Assembly: GCF_021917145.1 (NCBI RefSeq)
Contig: NC_061081.1
Location: forward strand, 7,631,153 to 7,695,152
Origin: Hypomesus transpacificus
Lineage: Eukaryota > Chordata > Actinopteri > Osmeriformes > Osmeridae
DNA: 64,000 nt
Direction: 5' to 3'
In this document: piece by piece, positions 51,311-64,000 of the stretch
Numbering within the stretch: the first letter of the stretch is position 1
Layout of the letters: the number at the start of each line of letters is the position of its first letter
The notes under the pieces: generated by a model
What the model saw: only the letters and a program-made list of their open reading frames with translations
The model's database searches: none
Told to the model about the DNA's origin: nothing
Position numbers and translations under genes: made by a program

Positions 51311-54300
51311 TCAAAAGAACTTCTTTGCTGCTGCTTCTTGTTGACTTCTACACAGAGAGAACAAATGAATAATAGGGGAGGAAGAAAGTTATTACAGAAT
51401 AAATGAAGCAGAAATACTATATAAAAAGTTACAGAAAAACTCAAACAAGCTCTCACCTGTACATGATATAGCTAAAGAACAGGACTGACTGAATGACCAC
51501 GAAAATCACAAAGTGGACGGTGGACAAACAGGAAGGCATCGCCGGCAGTTCTGGACACTTTACCACTTTGTCACCAGGGTTCTAAAAACAGCAAAAATAT
51601 GTTTTTTGGGGAGGGCTTGAATCCAAAGCCAAGATTGAGGGTGTACTGACTTATATTTACAACAAGGATGTATTTTATTTCCAATTGTGCCCATTGAGGG
51701 ATGTTGTGAACCAGGACATACTCACCCCATTACGTTGGATCAGGTGCTCCACATTCCTCTTAACCACGTGAAGATGTTCCTTGATGTCATTAAAGTGTTG
51801 AACAGTCTCATACGTCCCCATACCGACGGCATTGCCTTGGTTCTGGGTTGCTCCAATCTGCTTCAAGGATTCGTGAAACGAGTTTCTGAGAAAAGGAGAC
51901 AATATTGAGTTGGATTAAGCATTGATAACATTGTTGCTTGGCTGTAAAGACATCTAAATACGGACCTTAAGTCCAGAGATTTGATTTGTCCATGAAAAGA
52001 TGATCGCTACCTAAAAATGAAGAATAGTCAACTAAGTGTAAGATTGATTCGATATAGTAAGAACTAATTGTTTATTCATTTGAAAGCTTGCAGGAACAAA
52101 CCATTTACATACAAATATTTCGATAAAGTCTCCTAAACTAATCTTTTAATCTTACTCGTGAGACCATATCCTTAAATCATAAACTATGAATTACCGTCCC
52201 AGTGAGGGGATTGATAAAAAAAATAATCTCCTGTAAAAACACATTCCTACAACAAATGGACAATCTTAAAACATACTTGCTTTGTGACATTATTGACAAT
52301 ATGTAATCCAGTGTGATCAAAATTTGATTGAATTGTTCAATTAAAAGTAAAAAATTATGAATAGTTTAGCAACTTACTATCAATCGAAACCCAAGAACAT
52401 TATTATTATACTCACCACTGTTACATGCTAACAATACAAAACACTAAAGCACATTTGATCTGACATAAAATAAAAAAAAACACTCAGAAAAGCACTGATT
52501 CTATTTAATGTAACATTTCACACTACCTAAATCTGTAACTTTACTTCCAAACTAAAATATTGGGTCTGTGGTGTGTATCGAAAGCAGGGCTAGTTGTAGG
52601 AGGTAGGGCCCCACCATATTTTTGTATTGCCCCCAATCATAAAATCTTTATTTATTTTCCTATTTTCTGATTAGCTAGTTATTATTATAAAATTTTGAGC
52701 GTGACCTTCCGATGGCCAACATAAATTGTCCATTTCAAAAAATATCTATAAAAATCACTCAAAATTCTGCCCAACCAACATTTCTCAGTGTCATAGCAGT
52801 CTATAACCAGGGATGATGAAAATAGATTTAACCGTTTAATAAAGATCACAGGATCCAAAGGATTGTGTTCCTGATCAAATTACATTCTCTTAAAATGTAT
52901 TATTACTAACAGGGGGCAACCCGACGGTATAACCTTATTGTCTCCAAGAAATTAAAGAAGATTACATTGACAACTTGATAAATACAAGCAATTTGAGTGT
53001 AGAGAAGAACGCCGTCCTTGAAAGAGATTGTGACAGCAAGAAATTAATCAGAGGAGGACAATGTTTGAAGTATATATATTTAAATTCTGTTGTCTAATCT
53101 CCGATGGACAATTGGTGCTAAGACTTGGCTTTTTCTTGCAGTGCCACATGGTACATGGCTGAGAGACTGACAGCAAAGACATACAAACAAATCAAATGTT
53201 CCCTCTAAGGGAGGAAAAAGGACATTAAAAGGCAAATCTCCTTGAAAAAGTAAGTGTACATTTATTAAACCCCACGTCTAATCTTAATCCTGTACAAGTG
53301 ACCCATTTATGACCAGAAAGCCCTCCTTGGATATATTAATTTTAAAGACTAAGATAAGGTCATGTGATCAATCAAGTGTTTATTGAAAGGATGAGGACCT
53401 ACCGAGTCCATAATCTACAAGGTTATGCAGATCAATCAAGTGCATGCAATGTGAGAATTACTGTATTATGTCAATCAGATTATTTAGTATTAGAACATCA
53501 CCAACAGATTTATTAGTATTGTGCTTTCCTCAAACTGAATCAGAACAATATGAGTGTCCTGCCCTTTTCAGTTATCTACCAGACATGTAGCAAAGCCATA
53601 TCTTTAACGTAAATATGACAACATGATAATTCATCACTCAAGAAGATTTGGAAGAATGCTCAGTAAATGCCAACATTTCAGATGTAATGAATGTAATGTT
53701 GGATTAAGGACATTCTAAAACAGCTTGGTTGCCCTATGATAAAGCAATGAGGGTCTGGAAGATTACTGAAAGTAGTTAATAACTACATCTTTATTCTGAT
53801 TAAATGGTTATGCAAATATGCTTGTGTAATTTTAACACGCTACATAGATAGACATTGACAGTGTCAATGTCTATTATCACGTTCACTAGACAAAATAATT
53901 GGAGAGTTGTAGTATAGTAAGAACAGATTAAAAACGTACAATGTATTTCATAACTATTGTGATTGTTCTTTCTGTTCTGTAATCCTTTCATTACAATTGA
54001 AACATGTGCTATGATGATCTACTAAAAATTTGAATACAATTAAAAGCACCAAAACATATATAAACACAAGTACGTTATTGTTAGTATTTATGAAAACCAT
54101 CACAGTGGTGGTGACAAATAACTCATTATTACTTAGCCTTATCCGTGAACCAAATGTTCATTTGAATTCCAGCTGCAAAGTGGAAAATAGCCATCTTAAA
54201 AATTACTCAATATGTTTCATTGGTTCCTATGGTAGGCCTTAAAACGCTGTTGAAAGGAAAGTAAATAACGTTTGTTCCAAAAATAAGGGATTGGGACCCT

Positions 54301-57300
54301 ATAACCACGTATTTACCATATAACCACGTATTTACAGTATAATCTCGTATTTACCATATAACCACGTATTTACCATATAACCACGCGCACTGACCCTGCC
54401 TCATATGTCTCAATTAAAGAAGGAGAAATAAACTAAATAAAACTAAAACAATACTTACAAATAATATTTGTTTTAACTGTACATAATTATGCGTTTTTGT
54501 ATGGTACATACAAACATCTTGATCTCCGTCAGCTAATCCCAAAACAAAGCAATGTGTGCACAAGATACCTTACATATTCCTAAAATCATAAAAAAAGGAG
54601 CAAATAACTATTAATTCCTCATCTGCAGTTTTAATATTAATTACATTTTAATTGATCAAATACTACTTATAGGTAGTCACATTCTCAGGGTCAAATCACA
54701 GTATAGTCAGCACACAAGAGCTTAATGTAAATATGGTTTAGGGATAAGCCCAGAGGGATAAGGTGAATATTTTTCTGAGGGAGGGGGAAGGATATTGGTG
54801 GTTAAGGTATTGCATACTGAGTCTAGAGAGCGTGTTTGTGTATTGGGTGAGGGGAGGGGTGGTCCTACCTGTTACAGTGGGGACTATTGTATTGGGAGAT
54901 TAAATGATTCAAGGATATTATGGATTATATTTCACGTTTTCTTTTCCTGGGGCGTATTCCAATTATTGTGTGTGGAGATAAACAAATACAATTCAAGAAT
55001 AACAAAAACAACTGTTCCTGATGTTACTTACCTCAGCTCATTCAGGTTTTTAAGTACCTCCTGTTGTGTTGCAACCACTGCACCCATCTCTTGACTGGGG
55101 GCCTAAAGGGAAACAAATAGTGCATGGTTTAATGATTTGAAAAGAATAAAATAGCTAAGTAATGTAAATGTAATTGGGTTTGGGGCCTTAAGGATAGACA
55201 GAACACTGCCATAAAGTGTATTGGTACAACATGAGTTATGTAATGTGTGTGGATGTATGTTTATGCTTTTGTTCTGTGTACAGGTGCATGTGTAAGCGTG
55301 TGTAGATGTGCGTGTGGGTGTGATCCAACCTGTCCTGTCTCTGTGCTTGCCCCGCGCTTGCTCATCTCATCGGTGATCACTGAGACATATCTGCGCTGCT
55401 CATCCAGGATCATGGCAAGCTGCCGGTGGAGCTGTTTGATCTCCAGGTGGATCCTGTTCTGCCCTTCAAACACCTGGCGGATCTCCCGATCATTTACGCT
55501 CTCGTAAAGGTCCTCAACTACTCAGGACACACACACACCCATCAGCCTCAACACCACTAATTTACAAAAAAATTGCAACTCATCACAATAATAATATATA
55601 TATATCTAATTTCACAAAGTTGATCCACTCCTGATGACTTAGTTAGAGCTGTCATTTTTGTGTAGCATAACAAAATCTTACTGAACACAAACATCAAAGA
55701 CTGTGATAAGGAACAGAGAATGAGGTCTATTTGAAACATGTTTGTTATCTTTGCAGTGAAACTAACTGGGTTCTCCCTGCACGTCCGGATGCTCTTTCTG
55801 AAATTCTTCTTTCTTTTTGTCGAGGTCTTGCTGAAAGTTCTCAAATTCCTCCTGGTACTTGTCCTTCTCCTCCTTGGGAATCTCGGCTTCAGGTGGGGGC
55901 TTCAATGGAAGAAACAAAACAAGCACTGAACTCACAAGAGGCCCCTTAGGCTGCACCCCACTCTCATATACTGCTATTCAGAAATGGCCACACAATTTCA
56001 GTCAGATGTTCTACTAATTAAATTGCACTGAAGAGTGGTATTAAGGGAATCTTGTTACCAGTTGTTGCCCTGGCTCAGCTAGTCTGAACAATAAGAAGGA
56101 GAGAACATCATGGTCATCTGGAAAACAGAAAGATGTTCATCTGAACTGCTTTGGAATCATGACTTAAGAGCTCACAAATAACCACTGAAACCATCATTCA
56201 AATGGTCCAAATAAACCTTTTCGGAAGCCGTAAAATCAATCAAAGTTATAATAGCCTAGTTGTTAGCTATCCATAAGATTAAAACAATAATAATAATAAT
56301 ACAGGTAAAAGAAGATAACATGTTGTGCTTTGAAGGATTCTGGAAAGCTACCTGCTAAGCCACCAGTGGCTGCGGAGATTCCAAAGTAGCCTTCCTTGGG
56401 AATGACCATGTTTTCTACCTTCGTACAGAACTCATAGTCATCTTTATCTGGTGTGAAGCCATTATTTATAAACACCTGAGAATACAGAGATTTGAGGGTA
56501 AATTTGTTTATACGTTATATGATAGGCAGTGACACACTTAGTATTAGACTAAATAGATAGATTTATAGCACTTGCCATTTATATTCATTTAATGTTTTTT
56601 TGACATTTCAAAAGGTTGATGGGTTTTACCGTTAATGTTCTCTTGTAGTATACTATTTTGGCTCTGACAGGGTATGGTTTGTTTCTGAAGTCCCTTAAGC
56701 AAGTTCCCAGAGCTTGTGTTGTGCCATCACTGTAGGAAAACATAGTTTTCCAATACAGCACAGCAATCCATACAATTCTGAACAACAATCTCAAATTGCC
56801 AAATCTCAAAAGATATTCAAAACAATATTGTACATAAACGTTTTGAAGGTTTGGGAGGGCAAGCAAAAAAACAACAAAAATATTTTGGATAAGAGGTAAA
56901 TCCTTTAATTATTTTATTGTAACACTGCTGTAGCACTGGGCAATGAGGGGGAAATTGTGTCACATCTGAGACGGGCATACAACACCACTGAACAGAAAAG
57001 TGATTTAAAGCTTTCACTGGCCTGCGAGATTACGAAAGATAGAGGATTATTTTCTCAAAGCACAAATAATCATATTTTCTAATCTTCTTCAAGTTGTTAA
57101 ATTTGAGTTTATCTGAGTGAGCGATGAGGTCAGAGAAACATTTACTTACTTTTGGTGGTCATAAACAAGTTTTCCATTGTTTCCCACAACTACAATAGCA
57201 GGGTTATTTTTCTGAAACAATATTATGAGGAAAGAGTTAATCCAAATCCACCTAATCTACAACACCAAGGTCATATGTGTCCCTTCTTTAAACCAGCAAA

Positions 57301-59772
57301 CCTAAAATCATCCCACTTGAAAACAACCTTTTCTTTAATCCAGATAGAATATCATTATATCTACACAATTTATTTTGTTTACAGAATATCAATATCATAT
57401 TTGATATTGTCAAAATTGAGTAATTCCCCCAAATTCTATACATTGCTGAGCATTACGCACTGAAGAATCGCATATTTTTGGCCCGGACAATGTTGACAGA
57501 CAATAGCATCAGCCACATACCTTGCCGTCATTGTCAAAGGAGTCAAAGAAAATGCCAATACCATTCCAGGCATCAGCTGCACCATAGACTGGGCCGTCAA
57601 GACCTTGTTGAGATGTAAACCAAACAGCCTGTTAGAACAAAAGGATGAATTTGTTACTTGATTAATTACATTATCACGACACACAAATGCTTAGTCCCAC
57701 TTAAAAGATGTGGGCCTTTACTAGGCTTGGATAGAACATAACTTAGGCCAAGCTGTCTCTGGCACTGTTCATTTGATATTAAGAACAGATGGGCCTACTT
57801 TGGGGTCTTAAGGTTTGCCAAGGGACGTAGCAATTCGTTTTAGAGTCTGCACCCAACATTGCAGTGAGTTTGCACGCAATTTATAGCAGAGGCATAAAAA
57901 ATGTTTTACCAATCGCATAGACCATTTAGAAAAAGGCTAACGGGTATGCTATCTCTCTCTGCTGTTTAGAACAGCAGAGTGAACAGTCATGATTTTAAAA
58001 AGCATCAGCTGCAATTTACTATGTTTGTTCATGTGCGAGCAAAGTCCACTCCCGAACTTGTGCATCTCATGTAATGAGGGCTGCTGGGAAATTTCTACTT
58101 GTGGGTGAATGAAACATGATTGCAACTAATCTAATCAACTATATTCATTGGAACTCAATTTAATTACCCATAATAAATCATTCTAAACATCCCGCGATGG
58201 AACTATTTAGGACTTACGTTTGAACACTAGGAAGAGAATTCCAAAGTACTTATACATTATTACAAAATGAATAAACTTGCAATTCTCTTTTACCAGTCCA
58301 TCTGCTCCCATTCTCCCTCGGCCAGACACACGGAAGGTCACCTCTGCCTCCCAGTTTTCAAAATTGACAGTGTTCTTAGTCCACACGGATCCCTTCTGAC
58401 TCCTGAGTGAAGGAGTGATCCGGACCTGGTCTGCACTGGGGATGGCATCTAAAACAAGAAAGGTGGTTAACCAACTACAAGGTACCACTACAAAACAGCT
58501 AACCTAATACATACTGTGTACCTTAGTTGTTGCCCAAAAACCTCAATCTAAGTTTAAGTGTCAGATCTGTCGTAAGTGGGTTGATTGTAGGATAACTTCA
58601 CCCAAAACAAAATAAAGGTATGCCCCATTAAATTCAATGTGTTAGATATTCAAAATTCAGTACACTAAGGGGTCTTATCCTAGTGTTCACATAATGGCTT
58701 GGCTTGTGTTCCCCAAAGACAAATGTCGTAATAGTGCAATCTTGTACAGGGAGCTGATGTTGACTTCAATATCTCTGGCCTTTGCACTGCCCCTTGAAAC
58801 TGATTTGTTAACCCTTACACACCCATGAATGGGTACAGAACAATATGTTTAGAACCAACACTGTAGCTTACAGTAAAAACTTTACTTAACGTTACGTCAG
58901 TTTGTAAGTGTCAGCTCCCAAAGTCTGATGTTTGACCCAATTGTGTCTCATATGCTGTAACTCATGTCTACACATTTGAATGGGAACCATTTTGTTTAGG
59001 CCACTACTAGTTCAATGAAGATGAAAGAAGCAGACAGAAAACTATTCCTTTGTGTTTGACTTTTCCTATCCACATTTGTCATTGCTCGTCCAACAACTAG
59101 TTATAGCTTTAGCCCATTTTAGGGGGACTAGCAAGATTTATATTCTGTGACTTTTGCCATTTCTGTCGTTCATTGCTATTTACGTTTGTATGGACATTAT
59201 CAATTGGCAACATATTCTGACTGTAAAAGGATAACTGTGTTAAATCCTGAATTAATTATTCTTGTTTGGTTCATTGCAAATTCAGGACATTCCAGCATTC
59301 GTTCATGGGAACAAAGGTGGGTGGATTTCTCCTACATTGTAAAGACACTATTTGCATAATTCACATAGCTAGCTCTAGCTATGGTAGCAGATACCTTATA
59401 TCTGGCAACAGTAATAGCATGCTAGCGGCCATTCATGACTTTAGCATGCATTTATGCTAGCCGAATCTTAAGATGTCTTATTAATTCAACAACGATCACA
59501 CAACCACAAGGAAGTGAGTACGTTTGAGTTTATGATAACGTTAGCTAACAGCAGGTGCCAAACTTACTTCCAGTATGCACCCAAAAAGGAATGCTGCCGT
59601 CTGGTTGTGACAAGTGAGGTCCTTTGAAACTGTACTTATATTCAAAACGGCGGTGTGGTGGGTCGTCAGCAGTTGAGGAACCTGCGTCAATATTGGCATA
59701 AGTCTGGTGAAATATGAAAGCAATAAGTATACAAGCATCTACAGCCAGAAGCTTTCCTATGGACACCGCCAT
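51311..59772 (-). CDS. lman1: Lectin, mannose-binding 1 (ERGIC-53)
   Basis: Thirteen exons (complement): 59568-59772, 58294-58448, 57521-57628, 57150-57211, 56630-56729, 56352-56475, 56059-56117, 55767-55899, 55330-55520, 55032-55102, 51726-51885, 51457-51581 and 51311-51347. They total 1530 bp or 509 residues (human 510). A signal peptide leads into the L-type lectin domain (about 30-260), with GIGIFFDSFDNDGK carrying the calcium and mannose ligands. A coiled coil follows (about 300-450; FEGQNRIHLEIKQLHRQL). Two membrane-proximal cysteines (KCPELPAMPSC) that form the oligomer disulfides precede a single transmembrane helix. The tail ends AAAKKFF, the ER export/retrieval signal. It is a cargo receptor cycling between ER and Golgi and, with MCFD2, carries factors V and VIII. 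The exon 9 acceptor was set by phase. Confidence 0.97.
53848..53874. repeat. Perfect palindrome, 13-bp arms
   Basis: ATAGACATTGACA, a single G, then the exact reverse complement. It sits alone in lman1 intron 10. Confidence 0.9.
54300..54389. repeat. 19-bp tandem repeat, about 4.6 copies
   Basis: The unit TATAACCACGTATTTACCA is repeated head to tail with a few changes in the third copy. It lies in lman1 intron 10. Confidence 0.9.
55240..55322. repeat. Imperfect TG-rich repeat
   Basis: A TG-rich run lies directly against the 55330 donor of lman1 exon 9, on its intron side. Confidence 0.7.
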
Positions 59773-62700
59773 GTTTCAATACCAGTGCTGACGTAGCGCT
59801 GATCCAAGGGGGATGACGGGTACGTCTGAAGGGCCAACAGGGCGCTTCCTCATTGGTCGATTTATTCAGGCACACATGAGGCTGCCAGACCGAGGTTACT
59901 TGAAGCACAAATAGGCTATATTCGTGCCAAATGAAAATCTCACTTTTTATAGGCCACTATACTGTTTACAAAACTGAATCACAAGAAGTCAGTACCTGTT
60001 TTGCATTTTTTTACATGCCTGATTTTGTTCATGCTCAGTGGCCCATTATCTTTTTTTTCTCGTAGATAACTACAACCCCTAACTCTATGCCACAACCATA
60101 TAAAGTTGAGCGCCCTCTCGATTAGAGAGACATTAGAGAGACATCATAATGATGACGATAATCGGATTAAAAATAATGAGTTTGTATTATCAATACATGG
60201 GTGATCTATTTGCTGAAGAAAATGAAGCCTGGAAGGATTTACGTGCACCTTTACAGACGGAGCTTCATACTGCGTGACTCAGAATAGAAGGTGCTCCACA
60301 GTAAACGAGCTCATGCGGTTAGTGTGTATTACACCTCACTGTGCAGGTGGTCAAGCTGAAATGACACATAGGCTTAAATCAAGGTTTACTTTATGACATG
60401 ATCCCTGCCGACCTCTCTTCCTCGGAGAAACCTAAATCCACAGTGGGAGGTCGCTTTGACACAATTCCCCTGGCCGTTCATTCTCCATTCACTTTCGATG
60501 CTCTTACCCCTGATAGTGAAACAGGACCCCTGAATGTGTTGCATGTCAGCATGTCACCATTCTTGGAATACCGTTTAGACTAATATGGCTATTAGCCATT
60601 CAGGCACGTGTATAATTTTTGTATAATTTTCTGCTGGACTTTTCACCGGATATATTAATGTAAACTTTAACTAAATATATTTCCTACATTTCATGTCATT
60701 GTAGTGCCAAATGACATAACTATAGTCTGTGTTTAGGGGACTCTAAAATATAGTCGAAAAAGAGGGGTGTCTCTTTGTATGGGGCCTTTGTAAGAGTTAA
60801 TTCTCACTCTTTAGAGGAAATGCATGATTTTCATGACAATAGAAATGCAAATAGTGCTTTTGGATCTAGACAATGAGACCAGTAGGAAGCTAATGGATCA
60901 CTTAGACTGTGAATAACATTACAAATTAGTCAGCACAAATATTTGGCCAGCCAATTAAATAGGGGTCTGACTAAAGGTTACCTTAGGTGTTACTGATGCT
61001 GAGTAAGCCTGAATAATATGGCTCTAGCTTTAGCAAAACCTCCAGTAAATCAGAGCAAAGGTAGGCTGCATTGCCGCTTTCATCAGAAAGTGCATTTGTA
61101 ATTTCTTTAGTTTAGTCAGCATTGACCTTTTCAACCATACAAGTAAAAAGAACTGTTGCTGATTTCAAAATGGCTCTTTCTTATTTGTTTGTTCAATATG
61201 TATGGTGGAACACTCATGCACAGGTGCAATGAGATGTTTGCCACTACAGGGACTCAGGTACCTTAACCGCAGGGGGAGAGAGAGAGTAGTTTTCTCCTCC
61301 TCTCAGTGTGACACCACAGCTTAGCTAAATGAAGCCACCTCATGGAGTTTATTTGTGCCCAAGTAGTACAAGGCCAACAATTAACACATAAACACAGTAT
61401 TGGCTTAGTGGCCAGCATGCTAAGGAAATGTCATGTCCTGCAACCTGCCGTGAAGATTACTGCTACAACAACTCAAACTGGCTCTCTCTGACCACTGCCA
61501 TCAGCTGTTTTCCAATTTCAATCATACTTGTAAATCCTTTTTGTATTTGTCTTATTGTATTGTACACAGCAAAGGGAGCATGCCACTGTGTTGTTGGCCC
61601 ATTCATTCCCTGGTTTGATTATTTGTCTGCACACATACAATATATCCTAGCCCATGACAATGCAGTGCAACATAAGGGCAATATGGTATTTACTATTGTT
61701 TATGGGAACTAAAACATTTACCTCAGAGTGGTTCAACATGGGCAAGTGTTGCCAGAGAAAAGTGGGATGTCATTGTGGGGGACTGAAGGACATTCATTTG
61801 AGGAAAAGCCCTCTCTCATTATTTATAGACACTAAATGAAGGCCCCCCAACAATACAGAATAGACTCCTTTATGCCCACAAGTGCTCAACATTTCTCCGA
61901 CCACCGTGTGGAATCTTCCTTTCAGATACCTGCACGTAAGTGAAAGATGTCAGGACACAAAAGGATATCCTCAACTTTCCTTTTCTCTCATTCTGTGAAA
62001 AAGGCCCATTTAAAGCCTTTATTTGTGCAAAGCCTCTCATTAACTCTGCTCATGCTGTCCTCCTCAGCTTGCCATTTCTTAAGTACTAGGTTTTGTAAAA
62101 AAGCTACCAATTAGTCCCTCATCAGCTCCAATTAGAGGAGACAAAGCTTGAGTAAAGATAACTTGATGAGGAGGGGGGTTTGGGGTGGGGTGGTAGGGTT
62201 GGCGAGAAAGGAAAGGGGGGTACAGCAAAAGAACGACTGGTCATTCAGGTCTCCTTGCTGTAGCGTTGGTCCATTCACCTCTAGCCTCCTTGCTGGACCC
62301 CCTTTTTTCAGGGCCAAGTGTGTGCTGGGAAGACTGGCCTCCCAGGAGTCCCAGAAGGGGAGCTATTCAACCCTTTACCTGTGTGCAGCGTGTAAAGCAC
62401 TCAGGGCCCCAACAACCTATTATTTCCCCCTCCCTCAATGCTTCCTTAAACTTAGGGCCAACAAGAGAAGGCTCTCAAAAGTGTGGGGGAGGGGATAGGG
62501 TGGGGGTGGGGATGGGGACATGTTAAAGGGTGGCTTTCACCTCATTAGAACTGAATTTGCACTGTCCTGTAATTATGTTGGGTGGGCAACAATGTATCTC
62601 TTTTTTTCCGTCAATGAAAGTTTTTGGGGCAGTTAATTTGGTGGCTGCGCTAAATACTTTAAATGCGTTAATTAGTGCGTAGAGTAACACTAATTTTCTC

Positions 62701-64000
62701 TCTCTGTGTACCCCCGTTTTCCCAACAATTCTGGACCAGTCGTGCTAATAGAATTACCTCATTAATGTCTTTTTTCCAGGACAGTAACTCATTCATTCTC
62801 TTCCATTAAGGATTAATTGAATGATTTGAAAGAAAGGGGGGCAGGGGGACTCAGTCTCACATTTTTGTTGTGGACAGTTCTAAATAATGAGAGAGACAGG
62901 CAGGAAGATATAATTAGGCACAAGGAGCACTTCAGAAAAAAATTGAAATCTTTTAAGGCAAACCACTTGTACACTGTCGATTAATTACTTCCAGATGGTA
63001 TTTTGCAAAAATATCTTGCCAATTCACCCCCATCCAAGCGGGGACGTGCTTGAAACTTGTATTTTGGTCCCTTTTCAATTATGAAACATTTATCTGAGCA
63101 TGGCCTCATTGTGGAACAAATAAACAACATGTAAACAATAATGTAGTGTTTAATGAAGCTCAAGCTCCGTAAGTGTTTGATTTGTAACATTGCTTTAATT
63201 ACGTTGGGGCGGTACATCAAAATGTACGAAACATGGCTTCTCTGATCTCTTCGGATACATATCAGCTGACTTAATTATCCTCATCACCGTTGTTATGGAG
63301 AAAGTTAGTGGCTGTGTTAAAGTGGTAGAATCTACCCAATGTAATTACATACACCTTCACACATTGAGATCTCAATTCTCTCCATGTTGCAACTGCCCAT
63401 CAAAGCCAAATCGTGTTTTTAACACAATTTGTCCATTGGACATTTGTCCATTGGACTAAACATGTCTGTATACAATAGCAGAAATAGCTTCTCAGATTGT
63501 CTTTTGTATTCAATATTTCATACAAATAACCTAACAATCTTTCCATTACACATTTCTGTAGTTATAGTATAAATGTAAATAAAACTTAAAATGCATGTTG
63601 TTTTCTTAAATATAAAGTGTGAAACTTTACAGTTTACCCCATGGTCTGGGATTGTTGTAACAGTGCTATGGTTGAATTGTCACAGGATAAAAAAATTTAA
63701 AATCATGACATACTAAAAACAACTAATACTCTTACAGGCCCTGGCAGCAACATTGCCATGTAGAATGTTGTTGTCTTTTGACTTAGACAGGACAGTTTTT
63801 AGTTGTTGTTCAGTACGCGTTTTTTTTTTTTTCTCATGCTTTTGTTAGTTAAGCAGTGCAATTTTATTGACTTATGCAATTATTCTCTCAAATGTAATGA
63901 ATGCTTTTGATGACTCACTTCAGTTTTTCTCAGAGTTGGTTGTACCAAAAATATAAATTACAACCCAGAAACTTGTCACCATAATAACCTTCCCTTTTCT
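59773..64000. other. Gene-free region beyond lman1
   Basis: This contains the lman1 promoter side (around 59773-59900, with some CpG) and then 4 kb without a recognised exon. Human CCBE1 would be next in this direction, but no CCBE1 exon was recognised. It includes a 12-bp direct duplication (ATTAGAGAGACA) near 60121-60144 and the TAAT-rich block listed separately. Confidence 0.5.
62560..63290. promoter_or_regulatory. Candidate conserved enhancer block rich in homeodomain motifs
   Basis: Many TAAT-core motifs fall in about 700 bp, including GTTAATTAG near 62668, GGATTAATTG near 62811, ATAATTAGG near 62911, GATTAATTACT near 62979, TTTAATTACG near 63195 and TTAATTATCC near 63272. There is no open frame of note, simple repeat or transposon end. 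Such composition is typical of vertebrate developmental enhancers near homeobox and signalling genes. Conservation itself cannot be seen from one sequence. Confidence 0.35.

Larger units (their letters stand above)
51886..55031 (-). other. lman1: Lman1 intron 10
   Basis: A 3.1-kb AT-rich intron, the longest of the gene. It holds a 27-bp palindrome (53848-53874) and a 19-bp tandem repeat (54300-54389). No exon or classified transposon was recognised. Confidence 0.65.

Noticed and set aside
1-64000. CRISPR arrays, tRNA or rRNA genes, retroviral or LTR elements
   Set aside because: The only regular arrays are head-to-tail satellites without spacers. No cloverleaf, rRNA core, long terminal repeats or viral gene frames were recognised.

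Overview
The window is teleost fish nuclear DNA. It is AT-rich, has vertebrate-style spliced genes and carries short fish-type DNA transposon derivatives. The gene content matches the vertebrate block at human 18q21.32. I see seven protein-coding genes: alpk2, oacyl, znf532, grp, rax (the rx3-type gene), cplx4 and lman1. All lie on the minus strand except grp. I assembled exons by hand from splice signals, codon phase and known protein families. The assembled coding lengths of oacyl, znf532, grp, rax, cplx4 and lman1 are each an exact multiple of three and run from start to stop. The alpk2 model also stays in phase, but its 5' end was not found.

Layout. 1-3.4 kb is intergenic, with one palindromic hAT-type MITE that has a perfect 8-bp target duplication. 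3.7-10.2 kb is alpk2 (C-terminal alpha-kinase plus Ig domain). 10.2-16.9 kb is non-coding as far as I can tell and contains a 26-bp minisatellite. 16.9-21.1 kb is an intact oacyl. 22.7-28.4 kb is znf532 coding, with probable 5' non-coding exons near 32.3-32.9 kb and a Harbinger-like MITE at 29.45 kb. 35.6-36.8 kb is grp. 38.85-40.8 kb is rax. 44.1-48.3 kb is cplx4. 51.3-59.8 kb is lman1. 59.8-64 kb has no gene but holds a dense cluster of homeodomain-like TAAT motifs, which suggests long-range enhancers.

The genes do not form one pathway. Their common thread is a conserved neighbourhood: a muscle/heart pseudokinase-like kinase, a membrane acyltransferase, a chromatin-associated zinc-finger protein, a neuropeptide, the master eye-field homeobox gene, a retinal complexin and the ER-Golgi cargo lectin. 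Compared with the human order as I remember it, MALT1 and SEC11C are not seen here, and oacyl sits between alpk2 and znf532.

The most interesting observations are a grp last exon whose two overlapping reading frames both resemble human GRP isoform tails, an intact oacyl where humans have a pseudogene, Otx/Sox-like site clusters upstream of rax, and the TAAT-rich block past lman1. No wholly new system, CRISPR array, RNA gene or retrovirus was recognised.
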